Assembly (NCBI GenBank): GCA_019918135.1
Contig: WBZZ01000153.1
Location: 56,075-120,074 of the forward strand
Origin: Paulinella micropora
Taxonomy: Eukaryota; Cercozoa; Imbricatea; Euglyphida; Paulinellidae
Length of the DNA: 64,000 nt
Reading direction: 5' to 3'
Both the position numbers and the translations under genes were made by a program. Position 1 is the first letter of the stretch. Each line of letters opens with the position of its first letter. The notes under the pieces were generated by a model. That model did no database searches. It had not been told where the DNA came from and saw nothing but the letters and a program-made list of their open reading frames with translations. This document shows, in pieces, positions 49,678 to 61,101 of this stretch.

Positions 49678-52578
49678 TTACTGCCTTCGTCGTCTGGCGC
49701 GGATTTCTTTACCTGGTGGAGGACCCTCAACAAAAGTCAGATCGAACTTTGACTGGTCGAGAATGTCCCAGATCTTATTAGGGATTCCGCCCAACGATAA
49801 TTCAAAAGTGATATCAAGCACTCCTCTTGGCAGTGTCTGAATGGTCCACGCAGTGTAATCCTTGTCTCTGGGAGTAATTGTATCATCCCATGTCTCGAGA
49901 CTTTTTGCGTCTTTATATACTGGCAGATAATGTCTTGCCTTTGGATCCTCAACCGGGTCCATACTTATCCAAAACTGGAGTATCGGTTGTACTATTTTTG
50001 CGGCTGATGATGTTTTGAGTGTCCGTGTGACACGCATCTGTCGTGGGACCGCCACGACCCGCATCAAGTATAAGTCTGAGAGAGTGTCATCAGCGACATG
50101 TTGTTCCGCTGGTCTCATCAGATAGAAAGCATCTTTCACCCATGCGATGGTTGCTATCGCATCGCCTTCCTTCCATCGCTCATGGACAATCGCAACGTTG
50201 CCCGCGTTTGGGTCAGTGTCCGTCCCCTCCTCCTCCTGGTGGACGTCCTTTGATCCCATCGACCTCATCGCCTTCCTCGGTTGGTCGTTGATAAGATCAT
50301 TCCGCGCTCTCCTTAGCTGCGCCTCTGTGATCTTCTCCTTCTTTCCGCTATGCTCTCGCGGAGACTTGGACTGAGTCCCCACCGCGCTTATGCGGTCAGT
50401 CTGCTCCTTACTGTCCACCTCACTCTCCTCCTTCTCAGCTATCGGTGCCCGATAAGCATCGTCTTGGTCTATGCCAGCCTCCTTGTGGATGGGCGGCACC
50501 TCTTTGAAATCATCTTTCATCCGTTTTAACGCCTCCTCAACGGATTCATCTTCCAATAAGAAGGGATCATACTTAATCAGCCTTCTTACATTCCCAATTT
50601 GCACCTTCCCTCTACCCCTGATCTTGTAGTTCAGAGGTCCCGTCTGTTCCATAATCTGATAAGGTCCTTTCCAGTGAGTGAACAGCTTAGAGTTGACTCC
50701 TTTCGGGACCTGAGGATGATACAACAGTACAATATCCCCGACCTGGAATTTGATCTGATCCAAGTGCGCTTGTCGCACCCCTTCAGCGTCAGTCTTTCGG
50801 CGCTCCGCCTCTCTATGCGCCCTGACTATTTGTTCCGCCTCCATCTTCACTCTAAGTCTCATCCCAAACAACTCATCCGCATCCGCCCAAGTGTCTTTTG
50901 GGTGAAGGAGCGAAGTCGGGATATCAGGCTCACGCCCATATACTAACTGATATGGCGACATTGAGCTCTTCGATCCTCCTAACGCCGTAGAGGGTAGACA
51001 GTTCATTGCAAACGCAAATGATGGTGCTGCCTCGACCCATGCTCTTTGATTCTCCTTCTTCGTGCAATACATCTTTAGTGAGGCTTTGAGGGGTCTGTGT
51101 ACCCGCTCGATTTTCCCATTTGCTCGCGGGTTATAGGCAGTAACATATTGCCATTTCATCCCGTAATACTTAGATAGTTTGTCGTTGACCTCGTTATTAA
51201 AGTCCGAGCCTCGATCAGAACATATCTTTCTTGGTACTCCGATCTGTGAGATGATCCTATCGATCAGCGCCTCGGCCGTCGTCTTGCCGGTAACGTCTTT
51301 GACAGGGATGATCCACACATAGTTGGTGGCTCTGTCAATAGCCGTGAGAAGAGGTATTTGTAACCATCCTTCGATTCCGGGAAAGGTCCCACATGATCAA
51401 TGTGTATAAACTCAAACATCCCCGCATGAAGAGGAAATTCGCCAATCAGGCCGAAATTTGCCTTCAGTGGTGTTTTGTTTATCTTGCACGGGATGCATGC
51501 ATCCACCGCCTGATCTATCTCCTCCTTCATCTTCTTCCACCAGAATCGCCTCGCTACGAACATGTGAGTTCGTTGTCGACCCGGATGCGCCAAAAGTGGG
51601 CAATTGTGGGCTGCGACAAATATAAATCGTCTCAGACTCTCCGGTACCCAAAGGGTCCATTTGTCCGGCTGTGACGCATAGCGACCGTGAAGGCCCTTGT
51701 ACCACAGTAGACCATCTCTCCATCCCATCTCCTTCATCTGATCTTTGATCGCTTTCGTCATCTTCAGCTCATCCGGGTTCTGATATAACTGTATGAGTTC
51801 CTTAAACTCCGGATCTTGAGCCTGTTGTTGCCTCCATGCGGTAGGCGAGGCTATATGGATAGTACCATCTTCTAGCCGTATCCCGATTCTTTCCGGGTCA
51901 TCGTCTAGGTCACTTCTCCGCTCTTGAGGAGGCTCCGCATAAACATCCTGCGTCTCCTCTTCCTCTCTTATGTTCGCCTTCGCATTCTCATATACCTCAT
52001 AGGACCACTCAGCGTCCTCCTGGGTATGTAGCTCACAACATATCCCGTGATCCGGGCCTTGTGGACTGTACCGTAGACCTGTGCGGTCATATCGGACTCC
52101 ACTCGCCATCTCCATCGCCTCAATGTGGCTGACCTCATACACCTTTTCAATGGACAAGTCTTCCATCTCCACCGTGGACACCAACGCCGATACTTCTGAG
52201 TTAAACTCTAGCCTAGAGAGGCTATCAGCGACCACATTTCGCTTTCCCGGTAGATGGACCAATGTAAAATCGAAACAAGACAAGAACGCTTGCCACCGCG
52301 CCAGCCGTCCAGTCTGTTCATGGTTCATCAACCATAACAGGTTATGATGATCAGTTCTGACAGTAAATTGAGGTCCTCCCCACAAATACTCTCTGAGCCT
52401 CTTGAGGGCCCACACCACCGCTAACGCCTCTCTTTGCCTTGTGCAATAGTTTCTCTCCGCCGCACACAACTTCCTACTAATAAACATGATTGGGCGTAAT
52501 TTCTTCTCCTCATCCTCTTGTTGTAATACAGCCCCAATCGCAAACTTAGATGCGTCTGTATCGACTACGAATTGTTTC
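49678..52578 (-). pseudogene. pol: Partial Ty3/gypsy copy A
   Basis: 2,901 bp equal in length to 42,801-45,701 of the full element, with the same domains from the end of reverse transcriptase through RNase H, zinc finger and integrase. The same 2-bp TC insertion splits RNase H/zinc finger (51,264-52,487) from the integrase core (49,678-51,318). It ends abruptly at AACAATTCG, the 5' break shared by all partial copies. Confidence 0.85.
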
Positions 52579-52825
52579 AGCTATGGATTCATGCCATACA
52601 GCGCATCGACCCACGGATAGACGCTAAAAGACGATAAATATATCCTCATAGTACGGCACGTCAAAGCGGATTCTCCAGCCATTCTTGTAGATTTTTGAAC
52701 TCCTTCCCCTCAATCTCTCTTTTTTTTTTTTCGGCAGTATGTCAAGAACAAACGTACTATTAATAAAAAAAATACAAGCAACGTGGTGCTGTAGTACGAT
52801 TCCCCCTTTGATCTCCTTCTTCTTC

Positions 52826-52882
<57 letters not shown>

Positions 52883-53392
52883 TATTATTATTATTATTAT
52901 TCACAGGGAGATCGTAAGTACATTGTCTTTTTTAATGACATACCCTTGTATAAGACGGATATCCTATGATATTATAGTGATTTGATCATGCATCATCAGT
53001 TATCAATATGAATATTAAAAAGACTCGGTGATATAACTTGGCATTCGATCACAACATACGAGTGTGAAAGGTCGATCGACGATGATACTACACCATATAC
53101 GGGGATCGCTAGTGTATGAGCGATGGTGTTCCCGGGTATGACCCTTTCCAAGTCCTGGGATGATGTTCTCGAAAATGAAATGTTCTCTGAAACTTTCATT
53201 AAATTATTTTTTACGATAGATTATATACTGTCGTACCTGAGCACGGTCAATCTCTACTTGTGTCGGTATATCGCAGGGTCGGGTACATACACCTCGACTT
53301 CGGATATAGCTGTTAGGACTGGCCCCCTAATATGATACGCCGTGGGCAATCAACAGTTTGTTTGAGACGCATAAAGAAAAGTAGTTTCCTTG
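52579..53392 (-). repeat. Inter-copy spacer of tandem array (A-B)
   Basis: Contains CTATGGATTCATGCC..., the unique flank also seen near 47,140-47,290 in the left arm, a T run, a (TTA)n tract, and the 356-bp segment of the next unit. Confidence 0.75.
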
Positions 53393-56292
53393 TTACTGCC
53401 TTCGTCGTCTGGCGCGGATTTCTTTACCTGGTGGAGGACCACCAACAAAAGTCAGATCGAACTTTGACTGTTCGAGAATGTCCCAGATCTTATTAGGGAT
53501 TCCGCCCAACGATAATTCAAAAGGGATATCAAGCACTCCTCTTGGCAGTGTCTGAATGGTCCACGCAGTGTAATCCTTGTCTCTGGGAGTAATTGTATCA
53601 TCCCATGTCTCGAGACTTTTTGCGTCTTTATATACTGGCAGATAATGTCTTGCCTTTGGATCTCAACCGGGTCCATACTTATCCAAAACTGGAGTATCGG
53701 TTGTACTATTTTTGCGGCTGATGATGTTTTGAGTGTCCGTGTGACACGCATCTGTCGTGGGACCGCCACGACCCGCATCAAGTATAAGTCTGAGAGAGTG
53801 TCATCAGCGACATGTTGTTCCGCTGGTCTCATCAGATAGAAAGCATCTTTCACCCATGCGATGGTTGCTATCGCATCGCCTTCCTGCCATCGCTCATGGA
53901 CAATCTCAACGTTGCCCGCGTTTGGGTCAGTGTCCGTCCCCTCCTCCTCCTGGTGGACGTCCTTTGATCCCATCGACCTCATCGCCTTCCTCGGTTGGTC
54001 GTTGATAAGATCATTCCGCGCTCTCCTTAGCTGCGCCTCTGTGATCTTCTCCTTCTTTCCGCTATGCTCTCGCGGAGACTTGGACTGAGTCCCCACCGCG
54101 CTTATGCGGTCAGTCTTCTCCTTACTGTCCACCTCACTCTCCTCCTTCTCAGCTATCGGTGCCCGATAAGCATCGTCTTGGTCTATGCCAGCCTCCTTGT
54201 GGATGGGCGGCACCTCTTTGAAATCATCTTTCATCCGTTTTAACGCCTCCTCAACGGATTCAACTTCCAATAAGAAGGGATCATACTTAATCAGCCTTCT
54301 TACATTCCCAATTTGCACCTTCCCTCTACCCCTGATCTTGTAGTTCAGAGGTCCCGTCTGTTCCATAATCTGATAAGGTCCTTTCCAGTGAGTGAACAGC
54401 TTAGAGTTGACTCCTTTCGGGACCTGAGGATGATACAACAGTACAATATCCCCGACCTGGAATTTGATCTGATCCAAGTGCGCTTGTCGCACCCCTTCAG
54501 CGTCAGTCTTTCGGCGCTCCGCCTCTCTATGCGCCCTGACTATTTGTTCCGCCTCCATCTTCACTCTAAGTCTCATCCCAAACAACTCATCCGCATCCGC
54601 CCAAGTGTCTTTTGGGTGAAGGAGCGAAGTCGGGATATCAGGCTCACGCCCATATACTAACTGATATGGCGAGATTGAGCTCTTCGAGCCTCCTAACGCC
54701 GTAGAGGGTAGACAGTTCATTGCAAACGCAAATGATGGTGCTGCCTCGACCCATGCTCTTTGATTCTCCTTCTTCGTGCAATACATCTTTAGTGAGGCTT
54801 TGAGGGGTCTGTGTACCCGCTCGATTTTCCCATTTGCTCGCGGGTTATAGACAGTAGCATATTGCCATTTCATCCCGTAATACTTAGATAGTTTGTCGTT
54901 GACCTCGTTATTAAAGTCCGAGCCTCGATCAGAACATATCTTTCTTGGTACTCCGATCTGTGAGATGATCCTATCGATCAGCGCCTCGGCCGTCGTCTTG
55001 CCGGTAACGTCTTTGACAGGGATGATCCACACATAGTTGGTGGCTCTGTCAATAGCCGTGAGAAGAGGTATTTGTAACCATCCTTCGATTCCGGGAAAGG
55101 TCCCACATGATCAATGTGTATAAACTCAAACATCCCCGCATGAAGAGGAAATTCGCCAATCAGGCCGAAATTTGCCTTCAGTGGTGTTTTGTTTATCTTG
55201 CACGGGATGCATGCATCCACCGCCTGATCTATCTCCTCCTTCATCTTCTTCCACCAGAATCGCCTCGCTACGAACATGTGAGTTCGTTGTCGACCCGGAT
55301 GCGCCAAAAGTGGGCAATTGTGGGCTGCGACAAATATAAATCGTCTCAGACTCTCCGGTACCCAAAGGGTCCATTTGTCCGGCTGTGACGCATAGCGACC
55401 GTGAAGGCCCTTGTACCACAGTAGACCATCTCTCCATCCCATCTCCTTCATCTGATCTTTGATCGCTTTCGTCATCTTCAGCTCATTCAGGTTCTGATAT
55501 AACTGTATGAGTTCCTTAAACCCCGGATCTTGAGCCTGTTGTTGCCTCCATGCGGTAGGCGAGGCTATATGGATAGTACCATCTTCTAGCCGTATCCCAA
55601 TTCTTTCCGGGTCATCGTCTAGGTCACTTCTCCGCTCTTGAGGAGGCTCCGCATAAACATCCTGCGTCTCCTCTTCCTCTCCTATGTTCGCCTTCGCATT
55701 CTCATATACCTCATAGGACCACTCAGCGTCCTCCTGGGTATGTAGCTCACAACATATCCCGTGATCCGGGCCTTGTGGACTGTACCGTAGACCTGTGCGG
55801 TCATATCGGACTCCACTCGCCATCTCCATCGCCTCAATGTGGCTGACCTCATACACCTTTTCAATGGACAAGTCTTCCATCTCCACCGTGGACACCAACG
55901 CCGATACTTCTGAGTTAAACTCTAGCCTAGAGAGGCTATCAGCGACCACATTTCGCTTTCCCGGTAGATGGACCATTGTAAAATCGAAACAAGACAAGAA
56001 CGCTTGCCACCGCGCCAGCCGTCCAGTCTGTTCATGGTTCATCAACCATAACAGGTTATGATGATCAGTTCTGACAGTAAATTGAGGTCCTCCCCACAAA
56101 TACTCTCTGAGCCTCTTGAGGGCCCACACCACCGCTAACGCCTCTCTTTGCCTTGTGCGATAGTTTCTCTCCGCCGCACACAACTTCCTACTAATAAACA
56201 TGATTGGGCGTAATTTCTTCTCCTCATCCTCTTGTTGTAATACAGCCCCAATCGCAAACTTAGATGCGTCTGTATCGACTACGAATTGTTTC
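53393..56292 (-). pseudogene. pol: Partial Ty3/gypsy copy B
   Basis: Same limits as copy A. One base is missing near 53,662 (GGATCTCAACC instead of GGATCCTCAACC), which changes the frame near the integrase C-terminus. The TC insertion between RNase H/zinc finger (54,978-56,201) and integrase is present. Confidence 0.85.
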
Positions 56293-56545
56293 AGCTATGG
56301 AGTCATGCCATACAGCGCATCGACCCACGGATAGACGCTAAAAGACGATAAATATATCCTCATAGTACGGCACGTCAAAGCGGATTCTCCAGCCATTCTT
56401 GTAGATTTTTGAACTCCTTCCCCTCAACCTCTCTTTTTTTTTTATTTTTTTTCGGCAGTATGTCAAGAACAAACGTACTATTAATAAAAAAATACAAGCA
56501 ACGTGGTGCTGTAGTACGATTCCCCCTTTGATCTCCTTCTTCTTC

Positions 56546-56615
<70 letters not shown>

Positions 56616-57103
56616 CAGGGAGATCGTAAGTACATTGTCTTTTTTAATGACATACCCTTGTATAAGACGGATATCCTATGATATAGTGATTTGATCATGC
56701 ATCATCAGTTATCAATATGAATATTAAAAAGACTCAGTGATATAACTTGGCATTCGATCGCAACATACGAGTGTGAAAGGTCGATCGACGATGATACTAC
56801 ACCATATACGGGGATCGCTAGTGTATTGAGCGATGGTGTTCCCGGGTATGACCCTTTCCAAGTCCTGGGATGATGTTCTCGAAAATGAAATGTTCTCTGA
56901 AACTTTCATTAAATTATTTTTTACGATAGATTATATACTGTCGTACCTGAGCACGGTCAATCTCTACTTGTGTCGGTATATCGCAGGGTCGGGTACATAC
57001 ACCTCGACTTCGGATATAGCTATTAGGACTGGCCCCCTAATATGATACGCCGTGGGCAATCAACCAGTTTGTTTGAGACGCATAAAGAAACATAGTTTCC
57101 TTG

Positions 57104-60004
57104 TTACTGCCTTCGTCGTCTGGCGCGGATTTCTTTACCTGGTGGAGGACCACCAACAAAAGTCAGATCGAACTTTGACTGTTCGAGAATGTCCCAGATC
57201 TTATTAGGGATTCCGCCCAACGATAATTCAAAAGGGATATCAAGCACTCCTCTTGGCAGTGTCTGAATGGTCCACGCAGTGTAATCCTTGTCTCTGGGAG
57301 TAATTGTATCATCCCATGTCTCGAGACTTTTTGCGTCTTTATATACTGGCAGATAATGTCTTGCCTTTGGATCCTCAACCGGGTCCATACTTATCCAAAA
57401 CTGGAGTATCGGTTGTACTATTTTTGCGGCTGATGATATTTTGAGTGTCCGTGTGACACGCATCTGTCGTGGGACCGCCACGACCCGCATCAAGTATAAG
57501 TCTGAGAGAGTGTCATCAGCGACATGTTGTTCCGCTGGTCTCATCAGATAGAAAACATTTTTCACCCATGCGATGGTTGCTATCGCATCGCCTTCCTTCC
57601 ATCGCTCATGGACAATCTCAACTTTGCCCGCGTTTGGGTCAGTGTCCGTCCCCTCCTCCTCCTGGTGGACGTCCTTTGATCCCATCGACCTCATCGCCTT
57701 CCTCGGTTGGTCGTTGATAAGATCATTCCGCGCTCTCCTTAGCTGCGCCTCTGTGATCTTCTCCTTCTTTCCGCTATGCTCTCGCGGAGACTTGGACTGA
57801 GTCCCCACCGCGCTTATGCGGTCAGTCTGCTCCTTACTGTCCACCTCACTCTCCTCCTTCTCAGCTATCGGTGCCCGATAAGCATCGTCTTGGTCTATGC
57901 CAGCCTCCTTGTGGATGGGCGGCACCTCTTTGAAATCATCTTTCATCCGTTTTAACGCCTCCTCAACGGATTCATCTTCCAATAAGAAGGGATCATACTT
58001 AATCAGCCTTCTTACATTCCCAATTTGCACCTTCCCTCTACCCCTGATCTTGTAGTTCAGAGGTCCCGTCTGTTCCATAATCTGATAAGGTCCTTTCCAG
58101 TGAGTGAACAGCTTAGAGTTGACTCCTTTCGGGACCTGAGGATGATACAACAGTACAATATCCCCGACCTGGAATTTGATCTGATCCAAGTGCGCTTGTC
58201 GCACCCCTTCAGCGTCAGTCTTTCGGCGCTCCGCCTCTCTATGCGCCCTGACTATTTGTTCCGCCTCCATCTTCACTCTAAGTCTCATCCCAAACAACTC
58301 ATCCGCATCCGCCCAAGTGTCTTTTGGGTGAAGGAGCGAAGTCGGGATATCAGGCTCACGCCCATATACTAACTGATATGGCGAGATTGAGCTCTTCGAG
58401 CCTCCTAACGCCGTAGAGGGTAGACAGTTCATTGCAAACGCAAATGATGGTGCTGCCTCGACCCATGCTCTTTGATTCTCCTTCTTCGTGCAATACATCT
58501 TTAGTGAGGCTTTGAGGGGTCTGTGTACCCGCTCGATTTTCCCATTTGCTCGCGGGTTATAGACAGTAGCATATTGCCATTTCATCCCGTAATACTTAGA
58601 TAGTTTGTCGTTGACCTCGTTATTAAAGTCCGAGCCTCGATCAGAACATATCTTTCTTGGTACTCCGATCTGTGAGATGATCCTATCGATCAGCGCCTCG
58701 GCCGTCGTCTTGCCGGTAACGTCTTTGACAGGGATGATCCACACATAGTTGGTGGCTCTGTCAATAGCCGTGAGAAGAGGTATTTGTAACCATCCTTCGA
58801 TTCCGGGAAAGGTCCCACATGATCAATGTGTATAAACTCAAACATCCCCGCATGAAGAGGAAATTCGCCAATCAGGCCGAAATTTGCCTTCAGTGGTGTT
58901 TTGTTTATCTTGCACGGGATGCATGCATCCACCGCCTGATCTATCTCCTCCTTCATCTTCTTCCACCAGAATCGCCTCGCTACGAACATGTGAGTTCGTT
59001 GTCGACCCGGATGCGCCAAAAGTGGGCAATTGTGGGCTGCGACAAATATAAATCGTCTCAGACTCTCCGGTACCCAAAGTGTCCATTTGTCCGGCTGTGA
59101 CGCATAGCGACCGTGAAGGCCCTTGTACCACAGTAGACCATCTCTCCATCCCATCTCCTTCATCTGATCTTTGATCGCTTTCGTCATCTTCAGCTCATTC
59201 AGGTTCTGATATAACTGTATGAGTTCCTTAAACCCCGGATCTTGAGCCTGTTGTTGCCTCCATGCGGTAGGCGAGGCTATATGGATAGTACCATCTTCTA
59301 GCCGTATCCCAATTCTTTCCGGGTCATCGTCTAGGTCACTTCTCCGCTCTTGAGGAGGCTCCGCATAAACATCCTGCGTCTCCTCTTCCTCTCCTATGTT
59401 CGCCTTCGCATTCTCATATACCTCATAGGACCACTCAGCGTCCTCCTGGGTATGTAGCTCACAACATATCCCGTGATCCGGGCCTTGTGGACTGTACCGT
59501 AGACCTGTGCGGTCATATCGGACTCCACTCGCCATCTCCATCGCCTCAATGTGGCTGACCTCATACACCTTTTCAATGGACAAGTCTTCCATCTCCACCG
59601 TGGACACCAACGCCGATACTTCTGAGTTAAACTCTAGCCTAGAGAGGCTATCAGCGACCACATTTCGCTTTCCCGGTAGATGGACCATTGTAAAATCGAA
59701 ACAAGACAAGAACGCTTGCCACCGCGCCAGCCGTCCAGTCTGTTCATGGTTCATCAACCATAACAGGTTATGATGATCAGTTCTGACAGTAAATTGAGGT
59801 CCTCCCCACAAATACTCTCTGAGCCTCTTGAGGGCCCACACCACCGCTAACGCCTCTCTTTGCCTTGTGCAATAGTTTCTCTCCGCCGCACACAACTTCC
59901 TACTAATAAACATGATTGGGCGTAATTTCTTCTCCTCATCCTCTTGTTGTAATACAGCCCCAATCGCAAACTTAGATGCGTCTGTATCGACTACGAATTG
60001 TTTC
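57104..60004 (-). pseudogene. pol: Partial Ty3/gypsy copy C
   Basis: 2,901 bp with the same break points, the same TC insertion and intact RNase H/zinc finger (58,690-59,913) and integrase (57,104-58,744) frames apart from it. Differs from copy A at scattered positions only. Confidence 0.85.
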
Positions 60005-60262
60005 AGCTATGGAGTCATGCCATACAGCGCATCGACCCACGGATAGACGCTAAAAGACGATAAATATATCCTCATACGGCACGTCAAAGCGGATTCTCCA
60101 GCCATTCTTGTAGATTTTTGAACTCCTTCCCCTCAATCTCTCTTTTTTTTTTTTTTTTTTTTTTTTTTTCGGCAGTATGTCAAGAACAAACGTACTATTA
60201 ATAAAAAAATACAAGCAACGTGGTGCTGTAGTACGATTCCCCCTTTGATCTCCTTCTTCTTC

Positions 60263-60312
<50 letters not shown>

Positions 60313-60580
60313 GGACACCGTGATAGCCCAGTGGTCAAGTTCTACCATCTGGGCCCTGTCGCCAGTTCGATTCCCGTCGGTGCCACCAGTATTTTCATTG
60401 AACATACCGGTCTATTTCTGGACCAGTATTTTCATTGAACATACCGGCCCGTCTGGAAGTGTTGGAACTGCCCTTGCGGGGGTGTCATTAGAGCTTATCG
60501 TCAATTCTTCGTACTCCCCTCACGGGTGAGACGATGGAGGCACATGTGCAGAAATGCATCAGCCATTGACAGAGAAGCGC
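60313..60580 (+). mobile_element. tRNA-derived SINE-like copy 4
   Basis: Clean 75-bp tRNA-like head at 60,313-60,387 and a body ending CAGCCATTGACAGAGAAGC, flanked by (TTA)n on both sides. Present only in the C-D spacer, so this unit is about 290 bp longer than the others. Confidence 0.75.
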
Positions 60581-61101
60581 TATTATCATTATTATTATTA
60601 TTATTATTATTCACAGGGAGATCGTAAGTACATTGTCTTTTTTAATGACATACCCTTGTATAAGACGGATATCCTATGATATAGTGATTTGATCATGCAT
60701 CATCAGTTATCAATATGAATATTAAAAAGACTCAGTGATATAACTTGGCATTCGATCGCAACATACGAGTGTGAAAGGTCGATCGACGATGATACTACAC
60801 CATATACGGGGATCGCTAGTGTATTGAGCGATGGTGTTCCCGGGTATGACCCTTTCCAAGTCCTGGGATGATGTTCTCGAAAATGAAATGTTCTCTGAAA
60901 CTTTCATTAAATTATTTTTTACGATAGATTATATACTGTCGTACCTGAGCACGGTCAATCTCTACTTGTGTCGGTATATCGCAGGGTCGGGTACATACAC
61001 CTCGACTTCGGATATAGCTATTAGGACTGGCCCCCTAATATGATACGCCGTGGGCAATCAACCAGTTTGTTTGAGACGCATAAAGAAAAATAGTTTCCTT
61101 G

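Larger units (their letters stand above)
48068..52578 (-). repeat. Right arm of large inverted duplication
   Basis: Reverse complement of 42,801-47,600. At 48,661-48,835 it carries an extra unique stretch between two TTA tracts not present in the left arm. The arm runs into the tandem array. Confidence 0.85.

Noticed and set aside
60313-60387. Functional tRNA gene
   Set aside because: A and B boxes are present but the acceptor stem has a mismatch, the D and anticodon arms do not fold cleanly, and the sequence is the head of a longer repeat with several copies.
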